This document shows positions 1 through 9,400 of a stretch of 64,000 bases of DNA, piece by piece. Each line of letters starts with the position of its first letter. Position 1 is the first letter of the stretch. Below the pieces are notes generated by a model. The model saw only the letters and a program-made list of their open reading frames with translations, had not been told where the DNA came from and did not search any database. Source of the stretch: Turbatrix aceti (Eukaryota > Nematoda > Chromadorea > Rhabditida > Panagrolaimidae); NCBI GenBank assembly GCA_963969345.1, contig OZ017769.1, forward strand, positions 3,534,816 to 3,598,815. Reading direction: 5' to 3'. The translations under genes and the position numbers were made by a program.

Positions 1-612
1 CGCGATTCCTGCCACAATCGGCTCGATTGAAGAACGCGAATACATGAGTGAGTCTAAATGTGTAGCCATCCCTGTGAATTTTTCCTCTTTCAGAGACAAT
101 TGTGAATCCCGCTGAGTATACCGCGATTGGCGTAAGCATTCCTTGTCCGCTTCCTAACGACTATCAGGATTTCCAAAACGTGGACGGCACACCGCTCCCT
201 GCGCCCCTGGAAGTGATCACTCATCTTGTGCCTGATCAGTACGCCGCTATGCTCTTTGATGGCAAAACCGAAAACCTTTACCTGCGTAATCCGCAATTTA
301 AAGGAAAAATTTTATGTGCCATCCCAATCTGGTTTTCCTGCCCCGATGGCACTTATCCTGATTCGTACGATGGTAGGGTTACAGTGAACACGAGTTGCAT
401 TCAGTACGTCCATTATGTGCCCGATTCTGTAAGTTTGTTATTCAAAAACTAAAAATATGTGCCAATGTTTTCAGACTCCAGAAGCCATTTGCGCAAAAGT
501 CAATTCGCAATATAGCTTCATTTCAGAGGGTGCACCCTCTGAAATTCCTTGTTCGCTTCCTTCCATTGTTCAGCATACCAAACCAAAGGAGCTTCCCTAC
601 TGTGACCTGTAA
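1..612 (+). CDS. 3' end of an unrecognised gene (partial)
   Basis: The last three coding segments of a gene that begins before the window: 1-47, 94-428 and 475-612, ending in TAA at 610-612. Both introns are 46 bp, start GTGAGT and GTAAGT and end TTTCAG, and the reading frame is kept across both joins. The visible 173 residues hold two similar short motifs, IPCPLP and IPCSLP, about 115 residues apart, and several spaced cysteines, which would suit a secreted or extracellular protein. I do not recognise the family and no signal peptide can be seen because the start is outside the window. The coding call is firm; the function is unknown. Confidence 0.75.
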
Positions 613-1098
613 CTATCGACTTCTACCATGGAATTAAGCTTAATGCAATTTTAGCAACATAAATAGAAAAAAAAACATGCAAAATGGACTTTGATGACCA
701 GAGCGGGTACCCGACCCAAAACCGGATCCGAGTCAGGTCATGAACCCTTGAAAAACCCGGTTTCCCCGCGATTCCCACAACACTGAAAAAAATCATGTCG
801 AGAAAAACAGCCAAATTTGGCTGTTTTTGTGCTATTTCCAAAAACGACAGTTTTCTGACACATTTCTGGCTGTTAAAACTGACACATTTGGCCACAAAAA
901 CTGACAAATGGGTTTTTCCCGCGCTTTTTCGTTGCCCTGCTTTTTGCCATTGATTACCCCCTATTGTGCCATTCAAACCGTAGTTTACATCATAATTTAT
1001 CATTATCAAACAAATAATCAACAAAAAAGCATACACAAAAAATCAGCGGAATTTGTCGTTCTTGCGGAGCCGTTTGCTCGTCTGTTTCTGTTCTGGAG
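613..1098. repeat. Gene-free stretch with MITE-like palindromic sequence
   Basis: No gene seen. From about 781 to 905 the sequence starts CACTGAAAAAAA and contains a perfect palindrome around 812-833 (AAACAGCCAAA/TTTGGCTGTTT) followed by several GACA/TGTC-type short repeats. The same palindrome occurs at 4458-4482, so both sites look like copies of one short inverted-repeat element. The element ends are not well defined here. Confidence 0.4.
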
Positions 1099-1481
1099 CA
1101 AGGCATAAAATCCGGCCGGCCGGCCGCGGCCGGCTGCGGGCCGGCTTTTCGATTCAAGGCCGGCCGAAAAAGCCGGAAAAATATTCGAAAGTTGATTTTT
1201 TTCGAAAACAGTATGATTTTCTGACGTTTTTGTGCATCATTCGTCTTTTTTTTTACTTTTTACGACAGGGGAATTTATTATTATGCATTTTTCCATAATA
1301 TTAGGTTGTTTCCAAAATTTTTTTTTTCCAAATTTGGTCAAATTTTGCGAAAATAACCCTAAAATAAAGCACGAAAATTTTTTTCAAAAAATAGGCCGCG
1401 GCCGGCCCGGCTTCGGCCTGAAAATTTAGGCCGGCCGCAAGCCGGCCGGCGGCCTGATTTTTAGGCCGGTTTTATGCCTTG
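1099..1481. mobile_element. hAT-type MITE (383 bp)
   Basis: Perfect 12-bp terminal inverted repeats, CAAGGCATAAAA at 1099-1110 and TTTTATGCCTTG at 1470-1481, are flanked by an exact 8-bp duplication, TTCTGGAG, at 1091-1098 and 1482-1489. An 8-bp target duplication and a terminus fitting the YARNG rule are hallmarks of hAT elements. The subterminal 50-80 bp on each side are nearly pure GGCC/CCGG runs and the middle is AT-rich. There is no room for a transposase, so this is a non-autonomous copy. It interrupts the decayed gene described at 1490-2030: the pre-insertion sequence is restored when the element and one duplication are removed. Confidence 0.85.
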
Positions 1482-1489
1482 TTCTGGAG

Positions 1490-2030
1490 TGTCACCGTGT
1501 TAGGCCAGAGCTTGCAGTAGCCGTTGTCGAGTTCATCATGTCGTCGCCGTCAACGTCGATTTCACCGCTGCCCCTTGACCGTTGATGAAGCCGATTGGGC
1601 CTAAAAATCAAGAAAATTAGCTCGGTTTTCAATTTTTTTCCAAAAACTTACATTTTGCATGCAGGCAAGAGTGTATGAAGGCTATGTGAAGTAATCTGAA
1701 AGCTTGGAAGAATTACTGAATACAAAATAAAACCCCAGCCATTTTTTATCAAAAAATTTGATGCCAACTGCCCTTCAATCATTTTTCACCTTTTTTTGCA
1801 ATTGTGAAGCCAAATCTTGGCACCCCAGCTGTCGCAGCGCAATCCTACCTAACAATTTGCAGAACTCTCATGGCACAATCGCATAAAAGGGAAAAAAATG
1901 ATTAAAACTTGGTTGGTATACAAAAAATAGTGAAACCGCCCCAAAACTTGGAAAAATTCAAAAACCTACGTCAGTGGAAGAAGGTTCGCTCGGATAAGGG
2001 TGCCGCTAGGTTGTACATGCTTGGAGGGTG
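1490..2030 (-). pseudogene. Decayed multi-exon gene, minus strand
   Basis: Three short segments look like minus-strand exons. About 2018-1969 lies between TTTGTTTCAG and GTAGGT, about 1698-1655 between CTTTCAG and GTAAGT, and a GC-rich block from about 1603 down to 1490 follows TTTTTAG. The first two join in phase. In the last block protein-like stretches (for example IGFINGQGAAV, then EIDVDGDD, then LDNGYCKLWP) lie in three different frames, as expected after small indels. A hAT MITE is inserted just beyond it. I cannot name the original gene. Intron remnants rather than exons remain possible. Confidence 0.3.
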
Positions 2031-4140
2031 TCGACGGAAGAGTCTGAAACAAAACCAAAACAATTCACGCTAAAAAAACAACAATTACAACACGAACATG
2101 AAAAAAAGAACATAGACAAAAAAAGAACAAAGTTGGGCTGATCAAGCCGAGCGCTGCGACGCAACATTCGTGTTGAGACTCCTCAACAACGGAAAAGTCG
2201 CAGAACGCGCTATTTGTAAAATTAATTGGACGAAATTTATTTCTAAATTCGAAAACTTAGGTTTTTGAATAGATATTTGTAAATTTTTTGTTTTGACAAA
2301 ATAGAATCACGTATTGTCGTTCGAACTGGGCTACTGGCGTTTTTCAAAATTTTCATTTTTGACAAAATTAAAGGAGGTGTACTAGAAAATTCATTACTTG
2401 GTAAAAAATAAAGTTACGCATGCAGTTAAAAATGAATTCAAAGCGCAACAAAATTTTCTATCCAGTAAAAATATGCACATGATTCATAATAATTTTCAAA
2501 TGCCTGAGAAACTCAAACTTCCAAAAAATTTTCCTGAAATATGAATTTTCAAAACTTTTTCGAAGCGTAATCCAAAAACTAAAATCGGCATCGCATTCTA
2601 CAGTATCTTTTACATCTGGAGCGATTGTTTCAGAATTTTATATTTTTTCCGCGCGCCAGTGCAAATTTTCTCCTGAACCTCCCTTTTTTTGTTGAGCAAA
2701 CACCAAAATTTTTCAAAGTAGGGTTCGTTAAAAAAATCGGCATGGAGCGCGTTCGAAATGCATTTACGCGATACGTTAGGGTCCGGGGCAGAAATGAACG
2801 CTGAAGCGAATGGCGTACTCAGTTTTTTAAATTGAGTTCTAAAAAGTTCCAAAAACCTAATTTTTCTCAGAAATTTCATTTTTTTCAAAACTTCTAAGGT
2901 GATAAGGTATAGATTTTTCTTCAAAATCAGTTAGAGAATTTTGTTTCGCTTCAGAATTGCTTTTGTTTGCCTTCCTAGCTCATTTTGTTTATGCGCCGCG
3001 ATTTTTCCACCATACCGCCTTCGATTTTGTCAATTTTGAACAAATTAAAAAAAAGAATTATGTCAGCATAACGAACACCCCTGAAGCTGTCTGTAAACAA
3101 AATTTCATAAAAAAAACTGAATTTTGGGCTGAGTTACATTTTTTTGTAATTTGGTGCGAAATCCACATCTTCAAAATGCATTGACTCGCGCGCGCAACAT
3201 GCGAAAGCCTCGGCAGTCTGGTGCGCTTTGGAGCTCTGACCAAAAGTCGGTTGAATTAAATTTATTTAAAAAATTCAAAACAATGAGCGTTTATTGTCTA
3301 TTGTCTTCCTTTTTTTGGTACAAATAGAATCAAGCATCATCTTTCTAATGAGGCGATTCCCGTTTTGCAAAGTTGGCATTTGTGACAAATTTGAGTAGGG
3401 TGTACTAGAAAAATCATATTTATGTACGTAATAAAGATCGAAACCCAATCCAAAATGCATTCGACGCGCAACAAAATTTTCTTTCTAACGATTATATTTA
3501 GTCCAACCTTAATGATTAGGCAAGTGCAAGAAAAAATTAAATTTTTGAAACAAAAATTTTGTTTCGAAAATCTCGAAACATTTTCAAAACCGGATCAAAA
3601 AACGAATATCAAAATTAGATTCCGCAGCATCTTTTACGTCTAAGGGCGGTGTTTCAGAATTTTTTCTCTTTCCGACGCGCCGGTGTATAATTTCTCCTGA
3701 ACCCTACTTTTTTTGAGTTCCAGGCAACAAAAATTTTCAAAGTAGGGTTCGGCAAAAAAATCAACAAACGGCGCGTTTGTTATGCATTTTTTTGAAAATT
3801 TAGGCTCAGGGGTAAAAATGAACGCAGAATACAATGGTGCTATCAGTTTTGTGACTCGGGTTCTAAAAAGTTTCGAAAACCTAATTTTTTTCGGAAATTT
3901 CAATTTTTTCGAAACTTTCAAAGTGACATAGTGTATATTTTTTTTCAAAATTAGTTAGAGAATTTTATTGCGCTTCAGAATTGCTGTCCCACGCATTTTT
4001 AGCTCTTCTGGTTCATTCACAGCGATTTATTTACCATACCTCCCTCAAATTCGACAATTTTGGCCGATTTCGGCAATCAAAATTGTTCGAACATTTGTAT
4101 TTTTGCTTGCCAAAAAACTAGAAATGCCGAATACAATAGA
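2030..4140. repeat. Two diverged tandem copies of a ~0.8-kb repeat
   Basis: The block from about 2230 to 3060 is repeated, diverged but alignable, from about 3240 to 4090 (period near 1.02 kb). Shared landmarks are GCTTCAGAATTGCT at about 2949 and 3974, and the minus-strand open frames at 2610-2924 and 3640-3948. Those two frames (104 and 102 codons) align without gaps at roughly 58 of 100 identical residues. No splice signals or start context support a functional gene, and the translations are lysine- and phenylalanine-rich like other AT-rich sequence here. Otherwise nothing is seen in this stretch. Confidence 0.6.
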
Positions 4141-4159
4141 AAAACACCATAAAAAAAAT

Positions 4160-4235
4160 TTTCGTATTGCGGGACTCGAACCGCACACCCTCAGCTTCGC
4201 AGTCCTACCCCCTACCAGCATCGCTATTTTGGAAA
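4160..4235 (-). other. tRNA-like or SINE-like sequence (degenerate)
   Basis: On the minus strand an A-box-like block (TAGCGATGCTGG) is followed about 40 bases later by a perfect B-box (GGTTCGAGTCC) and then by an eight-T run, which is the order of internal promoter and terminator of an RNA polymerase III gene. The acceptor arms do not pair, the anticodon arm is poor, and the T-arm pairs only with an eight-base loop, so it is not a working tRNA. A tRNA pseudogene or the head of a tRNA-derived SINE is the best reading. Confidence 0.35.
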
Positions 4236-4404
4236 AAGCTGGGCTTTTTTTCATTTTCGCCGCGGCTGAAACCAGATGCCTTATCTCCTATCATTTTCAC
4301 CCAAAGATGATAAATCCACTTTTTAAACGATGCTGGGAACACAAGAAAACGTTTGCATATGCAGAATGCCACATAAAACCCTCAACAACCCAGTTTGAAA
4401 AACT

Positions 4405-4535
4405 GAGCTTTTGAAATATGTCAGTTTTTCCTGACAAGAAAATGGCTGTTTTGAAAACAGCCAAAATTTGGCTGTTTTTTTGTACAAAACGTGTCAGTTT
4501 TGAAAACTGACATAAAAATTTTTTCTCAGTGAATG
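4405..4535. repeat. Palindromic MITE-like element related to 781-905
   Basis: Nested inverted repeats: GTCAGTTTTTCCTGAC, then AAACAGCCAAAATTTGGCTGTTT, then TGTCAGTTTTGAAAACTGACA, ending near TTCTCAGTG. The central palindrome matches that at 812-833. No coding capacity. Confidence 0.45.
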
Positions 4536-4673
4536 GCGGGAGGTCTGCCCCTTCGCGCGCGTGGTCCACTCCCCCAATTGTTGTTGTTCCTTTTATCTCC
4601 TCTCCAAGTTATTATTCGCTCCCCTCAAATTAGGCCCCGCTATTCCTGCCTAATTTGACTTTTGTGGTTCTAC

Positions 4674-4679
4674 TTTATT
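4674..4679 (-). terminator. Poly(A) signal for UBL5
   Basis: AATAAA on the minus strand (TTTATT on the plus strand), about 250 nt downstream of the UBL5 stop codon. Confidence 0.45.
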
Positions 4680-4691
4680 TGTGTTGACGGG

Positions 4692-4756
4692 ATTTCAGGT
4701 CGTTACGAGTACTTGCTCCTACTACACTCCACAGTATTTCAGGTCGTTACGAGTAC
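4692..4756. repeat. Short direct repeat
   Basis: An exact 21-bp unit beginning ATTTCAGGTCGTTACG is present at 4692-4712 and again at 4736-4756, in the 3' flank of UBL5. Its role, if any, is unknown. Confidence 0.7.
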
Positions 4757-4925
4757 GTGTTTTGTTTGTGACAACCGCGGCTGATTGTCACAAACAAAGC
4801 GTGCGGGGATGAATGATCTGCAGAAAACCTCGTTTATCGAATATGGGAAAAAAACAAACAAAAATAACCAAAACAGAGAAAAAAGTAGGCGCAGAAGAGC
4901 GTGGACCTGCCGGCGCGGGTGGTGG

Positions 4926-5147
4926 TCATTGGTAGTACAATTCAAAGTTGAAGCCATCGTGAATCTCGTAGTCGACGAGCGTGATGTGGTCCTTGTAGAT
5001 GGTATACCACTTCTTGAGGACGATTCTGTCGGGCTTTGTGCCTGTCTGGAGGGCGACGAGTTTCTTGAGGTCGCCGATGGTGTCGGATGGGTTGCATTTC
5101 ACCCTCACTTTCTTGCCGAGGCGATCGTTTACCGTGACTTCGAGCAT
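4926..5147 (-). CDS. ubl-5: Ubiquitin-like protein 5 (Hub1/UBL5)
   Basis: A single-exon 73-residue protein, exactly the usual length of UBL5/Hub1. It keeps the family core ([43 protein letters not shown]) and ends in the characteristic di-tyrosine ELYYQ instead of di-glycine. UBL5 is not conjugated like ubiquitin; it binds spliceosomal proteins such as Snu66 to modulate 5' splice-site use, and in worms also acts in the mitochondrial unfolded-protein response. The start is fixed by TTTTCTTTCAG lying directly against the ATG (acceptor at 5148-5150), a typical trans-splice acceptor. It lies downstream of the V-ATPase G gene on the same strand, so it may be the third cistron of an operon. Confidence 0.97.
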   Translation of the reverse strand: MLEVTVNDRLGKKVRVKCNPSDTIGDLKKLVALQTGTKPDRIVLKKWYTIYKDHITLVDYEIHDGFNFELYYQ

Positions 5148-5163
5148 CTGAAAGAAAAAAATT
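5148..5163 (-). promoter_or_regulatory. Trans-splice acceptor of UBL5
   Basis: A pyrimidine-rich tract ending TTTCAG abuts the UBL5 start codon, leaving no genomic 5' UTR. In nematodes this arrangement receives a spliced leader. The leader RNA itself was not found in the window. Confidence 0.7.
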
Positions 5164-5706
5164 CGGAGTACGTTGTGCAAAGTATCCTGCGATACAAATC
5201 GGTTTTTTGCACAAATTCAATTTTTTTGTAAATTGAAATCGAATTCAAACATGTTTTGATAAGTTGGACTTTAAAAATCTGTGATCTCGAATAGAAAACA
5301 TCTGTGGTCTCAACTGGAAAAATAAAAATAAAATGTTTTCAAAATTATTAGTACCAAGGCCCAAAACCTATATCAAGTATACCATAGGGTACTGTAACCC
5401 CTGTTCGCTCCAAGACCCGTCATTCTTAAAAAATCTTTATTCGCTCTACATACCATAAAATATCAATAAACTGACTATGACAAAGTAATCATTCCAGCCG
5501 TGTGAAAGAATGAAAGCTATAAAAAATCAAAATAGTGTAAAAAAGTTACGGCATTTCTTAAAATTGGCAAAGTGTAAGTGTGGTAGAGTTGTCAATAAAT
5601 GAAGAAAGAGACGAATACGGTCGGTACGAAAGAAGGTCGTTCTTGTAGTGGTAAGTGACGACGATGGAGGCCTTGTTGCTGAGCTCTTGGAGGCAAACAG
5701 CGTACA
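5164..5706. other. Intercistronic region UBL5 / V-ATPase G
   Basis: No gene seen. A minus-strand AATAAA (5436-5441) lies 266 nt past the V-ATPase G stop codon and probably ends that transcript. The remainder is AT-rich without recognisable elements. Confidence 0.5.
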
Positions 5707-6141
5707 TCAATGGTTTCCCTTGAGCGCGAGTTCCTTCTGGAGCAGAAGATTGTGATGGAGTTCGGGCTGGATATCACAGACGAGTTGGAGGAGGCGAACG
5801 ATGACCTGCTGCTTGTTGTTCTTGACATTTTCCTCCATCTTGCGGAGTTCGTCTTCGGTCTCGCGCTTGATGTCGGCTTCGATGTTTTCCTTCGTTCCGA
5901 GGTACTGTTGCTCGAATTCCTTGAATTCGCGTTCGCGTTGCTGCAAAAAAAATTCAATAAAAAAGAAGAGGCATTTTTTTCAGTGAAAACCAACCAGACG
6001 GAATTTCTCGATGTCAGCCTGTGCTTCCTGCTTGGCTTGACGCAGACGAGAAGCCTTCTTGCGACGGGCCTCGTTGATTCGCTCAGCCGCGAGCTTTTCG
6101 GCGGTCAGGAGTTGCTGGATGCCGGTCGTTTGGGAGGCCAT
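5707..6141 (-). CDS. vha-10: V-type proton ATPase subunit G
   Basis: Two exons, 5995-6141 and 5707-5940, split by a 54-bp intron with a GTTGGT donor and TTTTGCAG acceptor, encode 126 residues. The N-terminus [16 protein letters not shown] and the helix [26 protein letters not shown] followed by QREREF are diagnostic of subunit G, which forms with subunit E the peripheral stalk holding V1 to V0 in the proton pump of vacuoles, lysosomes and the plasma membrane. The second half ([31 protein letters not shown]) matches the nematode rather than the vertebrate form, which is one reason for calling the organism a nematode. A TTTTTACAG at about 6188-6196 upstream could accept a spliced leader or end a 5' UTR intron. 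It follows TRAPPC8 by about 0.3 kb on the same strand. Confidence 0.96.
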
Positions 6142-6426
6142 GATGAATCTTGTGTCTCGAAGCGAAGAACGGAAATCAAGCAGCGATCTGTAAAAATAAA
6201 ACCGTTTTTCCCGCCTTTTCGCTTCAGGACAGGACACTTACAAAAAATGTAAAAACTTTGAGATAATTTTCGAGGATGCAAACCTCTTTTTTTCCGACAC
6301 ATGCCGTTTGTTTCATTACACTTTATTTCGAATGCCTGGGTTAATAATAGACTTTGTTCACTGGTTAGTTCAGACGCAACACGCCCCGCTCCCCGTGCTT
6401 TCTTACCCGCTGAAATACACGTTCCG
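6142..6426. promoter_or_regulatory. Short TRAPPC8-vha-10 intercistronic region
   Basis: Between the TRAPPC8 stop codon and the vha-10 start there are 285 bp. They contain a minus-strand AATAAA at 6322-6327 and an acceptor TTTTTACAG ending at 6188, about 130 nt apart. That spacing is close to that of nematode operon junctions, where 3' end formation and downstream trans-splicing are coupled. Confidence 0.5.
6322..6327 (-). terminator. Poly(A) signal for TRAPPC8
   Basis: AATAAA on the minus strand, 100 nt after the TRAPPC8 stop codon and about 130 nt before the vha-10 acceptor. Confidence 0.55.
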
Positions 6427-9400
6427 TCAGGCGAGGCTGGTCAGTGCGATTGCCGTTGCCGGACTACACTCACGCGAGGATGGAGTAGTCGCCACCGTGC
6501 TGCTGCGGTGCTTCGGATCGGTCGATTGGATGAGGACGAACTCCTTCGGTACCTCTAAGTACCACGTCTTCGAGTCGTCGTCCGCGAATTGGCATCCCAC
6601 GCCGATGACTTCGCTCACGTTGTAATTGAAGGGCTCGGAGAAGCGAAGTTCGATGTCAAAGGATTTTGTCGCACCGAAGGCAACGTCGATGACGACCTTT
6701 TTAAAGTTTGCATGGATGGCGGGTTGCTTGGCTTCCGTGACGATCTTCCGCCTCGAAGAGTCGTCGCCGTCGATGAAGTGCTGCGTCTTCTGGGACATCG
6801 ACGACGTTCTGCCGGCTAGACCGACGGTGTCAGGGCGTCTGGATGATGATGTGTCGTCGGACATGAGCTGGGATATGTACTCGCAGGTGTGGATAAAGAC
6901 CCGGGCAGAGCGGCGAAGGGGGTCGAAGTTTTCGACCTGAACCGTAACTGAACACGTGCAAGGCCTGAAAACGCTATATAAAACGTCATTGCTAACGGCA
7001 GTCATAAAAACATTTGGTAGGCACCAAAATTTAGGCCAGAGTGAAAAAGGATGACAAAAAAGTAACAAAATCATGTCGTAATAACAGTAATCCAAGAAAT
7101 AAAAAAGTTACGTTCAAAATAGTTTGTTTTGACAGAATTCGTGTCGGGACACCACGCGATCGTAATTTGTGATCGTTATCTTTATACTTTTTCTTCATCA
7201 TTTTTTTGTTACATTGAGAATTACGATTGCAATCGTAATTGTTATCTTTTTACAGTCTTTTCGACTTTTTTTGTTATTTTCGTAATCCTTATCTTTTTAC
7301 ACTATTTTTTACCGATTTTTTAAATGAGTACTTTTTGTCTTTTAACGAAAAAAGTGCTGCAAACTTTGTTTCGATGTTGGTTCGCTACAAAAAAACGCTA
7401 AACGCCCCTTTCTGGTCAGTTCCCGAACTTTAGGTCAGTTCTCCAACCCAATTAAAAAAACCCCAAAACTCACAAAGGCGAATCAAAGTCATGGAAAATC
7501 CTGTGATGTGCCGGCTTGGCGTAGACCCGAATGGAGTGCTGCCAGGTGTTTTCGACGTCTTCGAAGTCGTCGACCGCTGGCACCTTGTATTTGATGGCTG
7601 TCTTCTGAGACGTGTTGTACGACTTTGGCTGGACGGCAGCGAGGGCCCGTTGGTCTCGTTCGGTGACGACCAGGGCAACGCGGCCGTTGAGGACGGGTAT
7701 GCCGGTGCCGTAGACGAGTCTCTCGCCTTCCAGAGGAGCGTCCTTCAGGGCATAGAGCTTGTCGACTGCAAATGGGTTAACGACCCAGTTTTCGCCCAGC
7801 AGAGTGGCGATCGTGCCGTCGCTGTTCGCCACCTGGGCCTTCCACAGAAGAGAGAGCCTCACGTGGACGTGGGTGTAGTCCATCGACGTCGCCTCGTGCA
7901 GGGATAGGCTCTTCGGCGAGAGAGGAGTCGTCGGCGGCGATATTACTTCTTCCGGATTTTCAGAATCGACAAGCGCCTTTGCAGCCTGTCGTTTGGCTTC
8001 CTCTGCTGCCAATTTGGCAGCTTCGACCTGGCGCTTTTCAAATTCGTGGGCGACAGCATCGTTGAAGGCCGGGAGGTCGGTGAGCGGCTGGCCGGAGAAC
8101 CACAGTGTGGGCGGCGCTTCGACAGATGCTGGTGTCCGGAGGAAGAAACTGACGAGGTCCGATTGACCGCATTCGACGATGACTGGGCGCGGGACGACGA
8201 ATTGGAGGCCAATAGATGGGGGGATGTCTTGTTTTCGTTCTCCTAGAAAAATAAAAAATTCTACTTTTGACAAAAAAAATATATTAAAAAAATAAAATAA
8301 AAAAAACGGCCAAAAAAAGAAAAAAAAATTTGTCGACAAAAAATTGTGCAAAAATACTGTAAAAAAGATAACACTCGTAAATTTCATAAGTAATAACAAA
8401 AAAAGTAGAAAAAAATGAAAAAAACACATATGATCGTAAATTCCAAAAGTAACAAAAACCGCATGAAGATACAGTAAAAAATAACGATCACAAATTAGAT
8501 CGCCTAGAATCCTGGCACGAATAAAAAAGTAACGATCCTAAAATTGTACAAACAATGTTTTTGAACGTTACTTTTCTCTTCATCGATCACGGTCTTTTTT
8601 CGTCCTTTTTCTATCGTTTTCGACTTTGTCCCAAAAAAATTTAGCTCCGTTTTAGTTCCCCGAGTTAAAAACCCACCAGTAGCAGCAACGCTCAGCCTCA
8701 GGAGCTCCACCTTCGCCAGCACGGCATCCCTCGACGGAATTACGTTATGGATTTCGATGCCGCAGAGTTCGTACCTCGATTTGATGACTTTCGGCACACA
8801 TCGCAGGAGCTGCTGGGTAGACAGCCTCAAGCTGTACCGCTGCTGACGCCACTGCCCATTGGCGGCAAAGTAGCCAAACAGCACGCGATAGACTTTCTCA
8901 TCGACGACGTCTTCTGGCGCTTTGATCGCCAGCTTCAGCGTCAGCTTCCCCTCCGGTTGCGCCAGGGCATCGAGGTTGCTAGCGTCCACCGAGTGAACCA
9001 AGACGTCGTCCATCGGTTTGACCCGTGCAGAGCACAGCTTCCAACCAGTGAAACCTCCGACAAAAGTCGGCTCGGAGACCGAGACAAGCTCAATGTCTCT
9101 CGACGCGACCGTGAGAGCCGTAATCGCGAGATGGCCTTGATTGACGACGGAGACGCTTACTTGGAACATTTGGTTGCAGTAAGCGTGGATCACCTGGTTA
9201 CGGTCCGCATTGCCGGAAAAGTAGACGCCCAGCAGTGGCCATGGCTCACTGGATACGATCGGGCGGAGGCGGTTGTCGGGTGCGAAGTGTTTTCGACGCC
9301 ACTGAAAAAAAAAATCAAAAATGGGCTGGATATAAAAGTTCAAAACCCTTTCAAAGATAAAAAAGTAAAAAAATTGTTGAAAGACAAGAAAAAAAGTAAA

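Noticed and set aside
5592..6302. Open frames on both strands overlapping the V-ATPase G gene
   Set aside because: They are frame shadows of its two exons; only the annotated frame matches the family and uses the intron in phase.
7470..8429. A longer start for TRAPPC8 exon 10 giving a Phe-rich hydrophobic N-terminus
   Set aside because: The extra sequence is translated AT-rich intron; the acceptor TTTTTCTAG at 8243-8251 joins exon 9 in phase and keeps the TRAPPC8 alignment.
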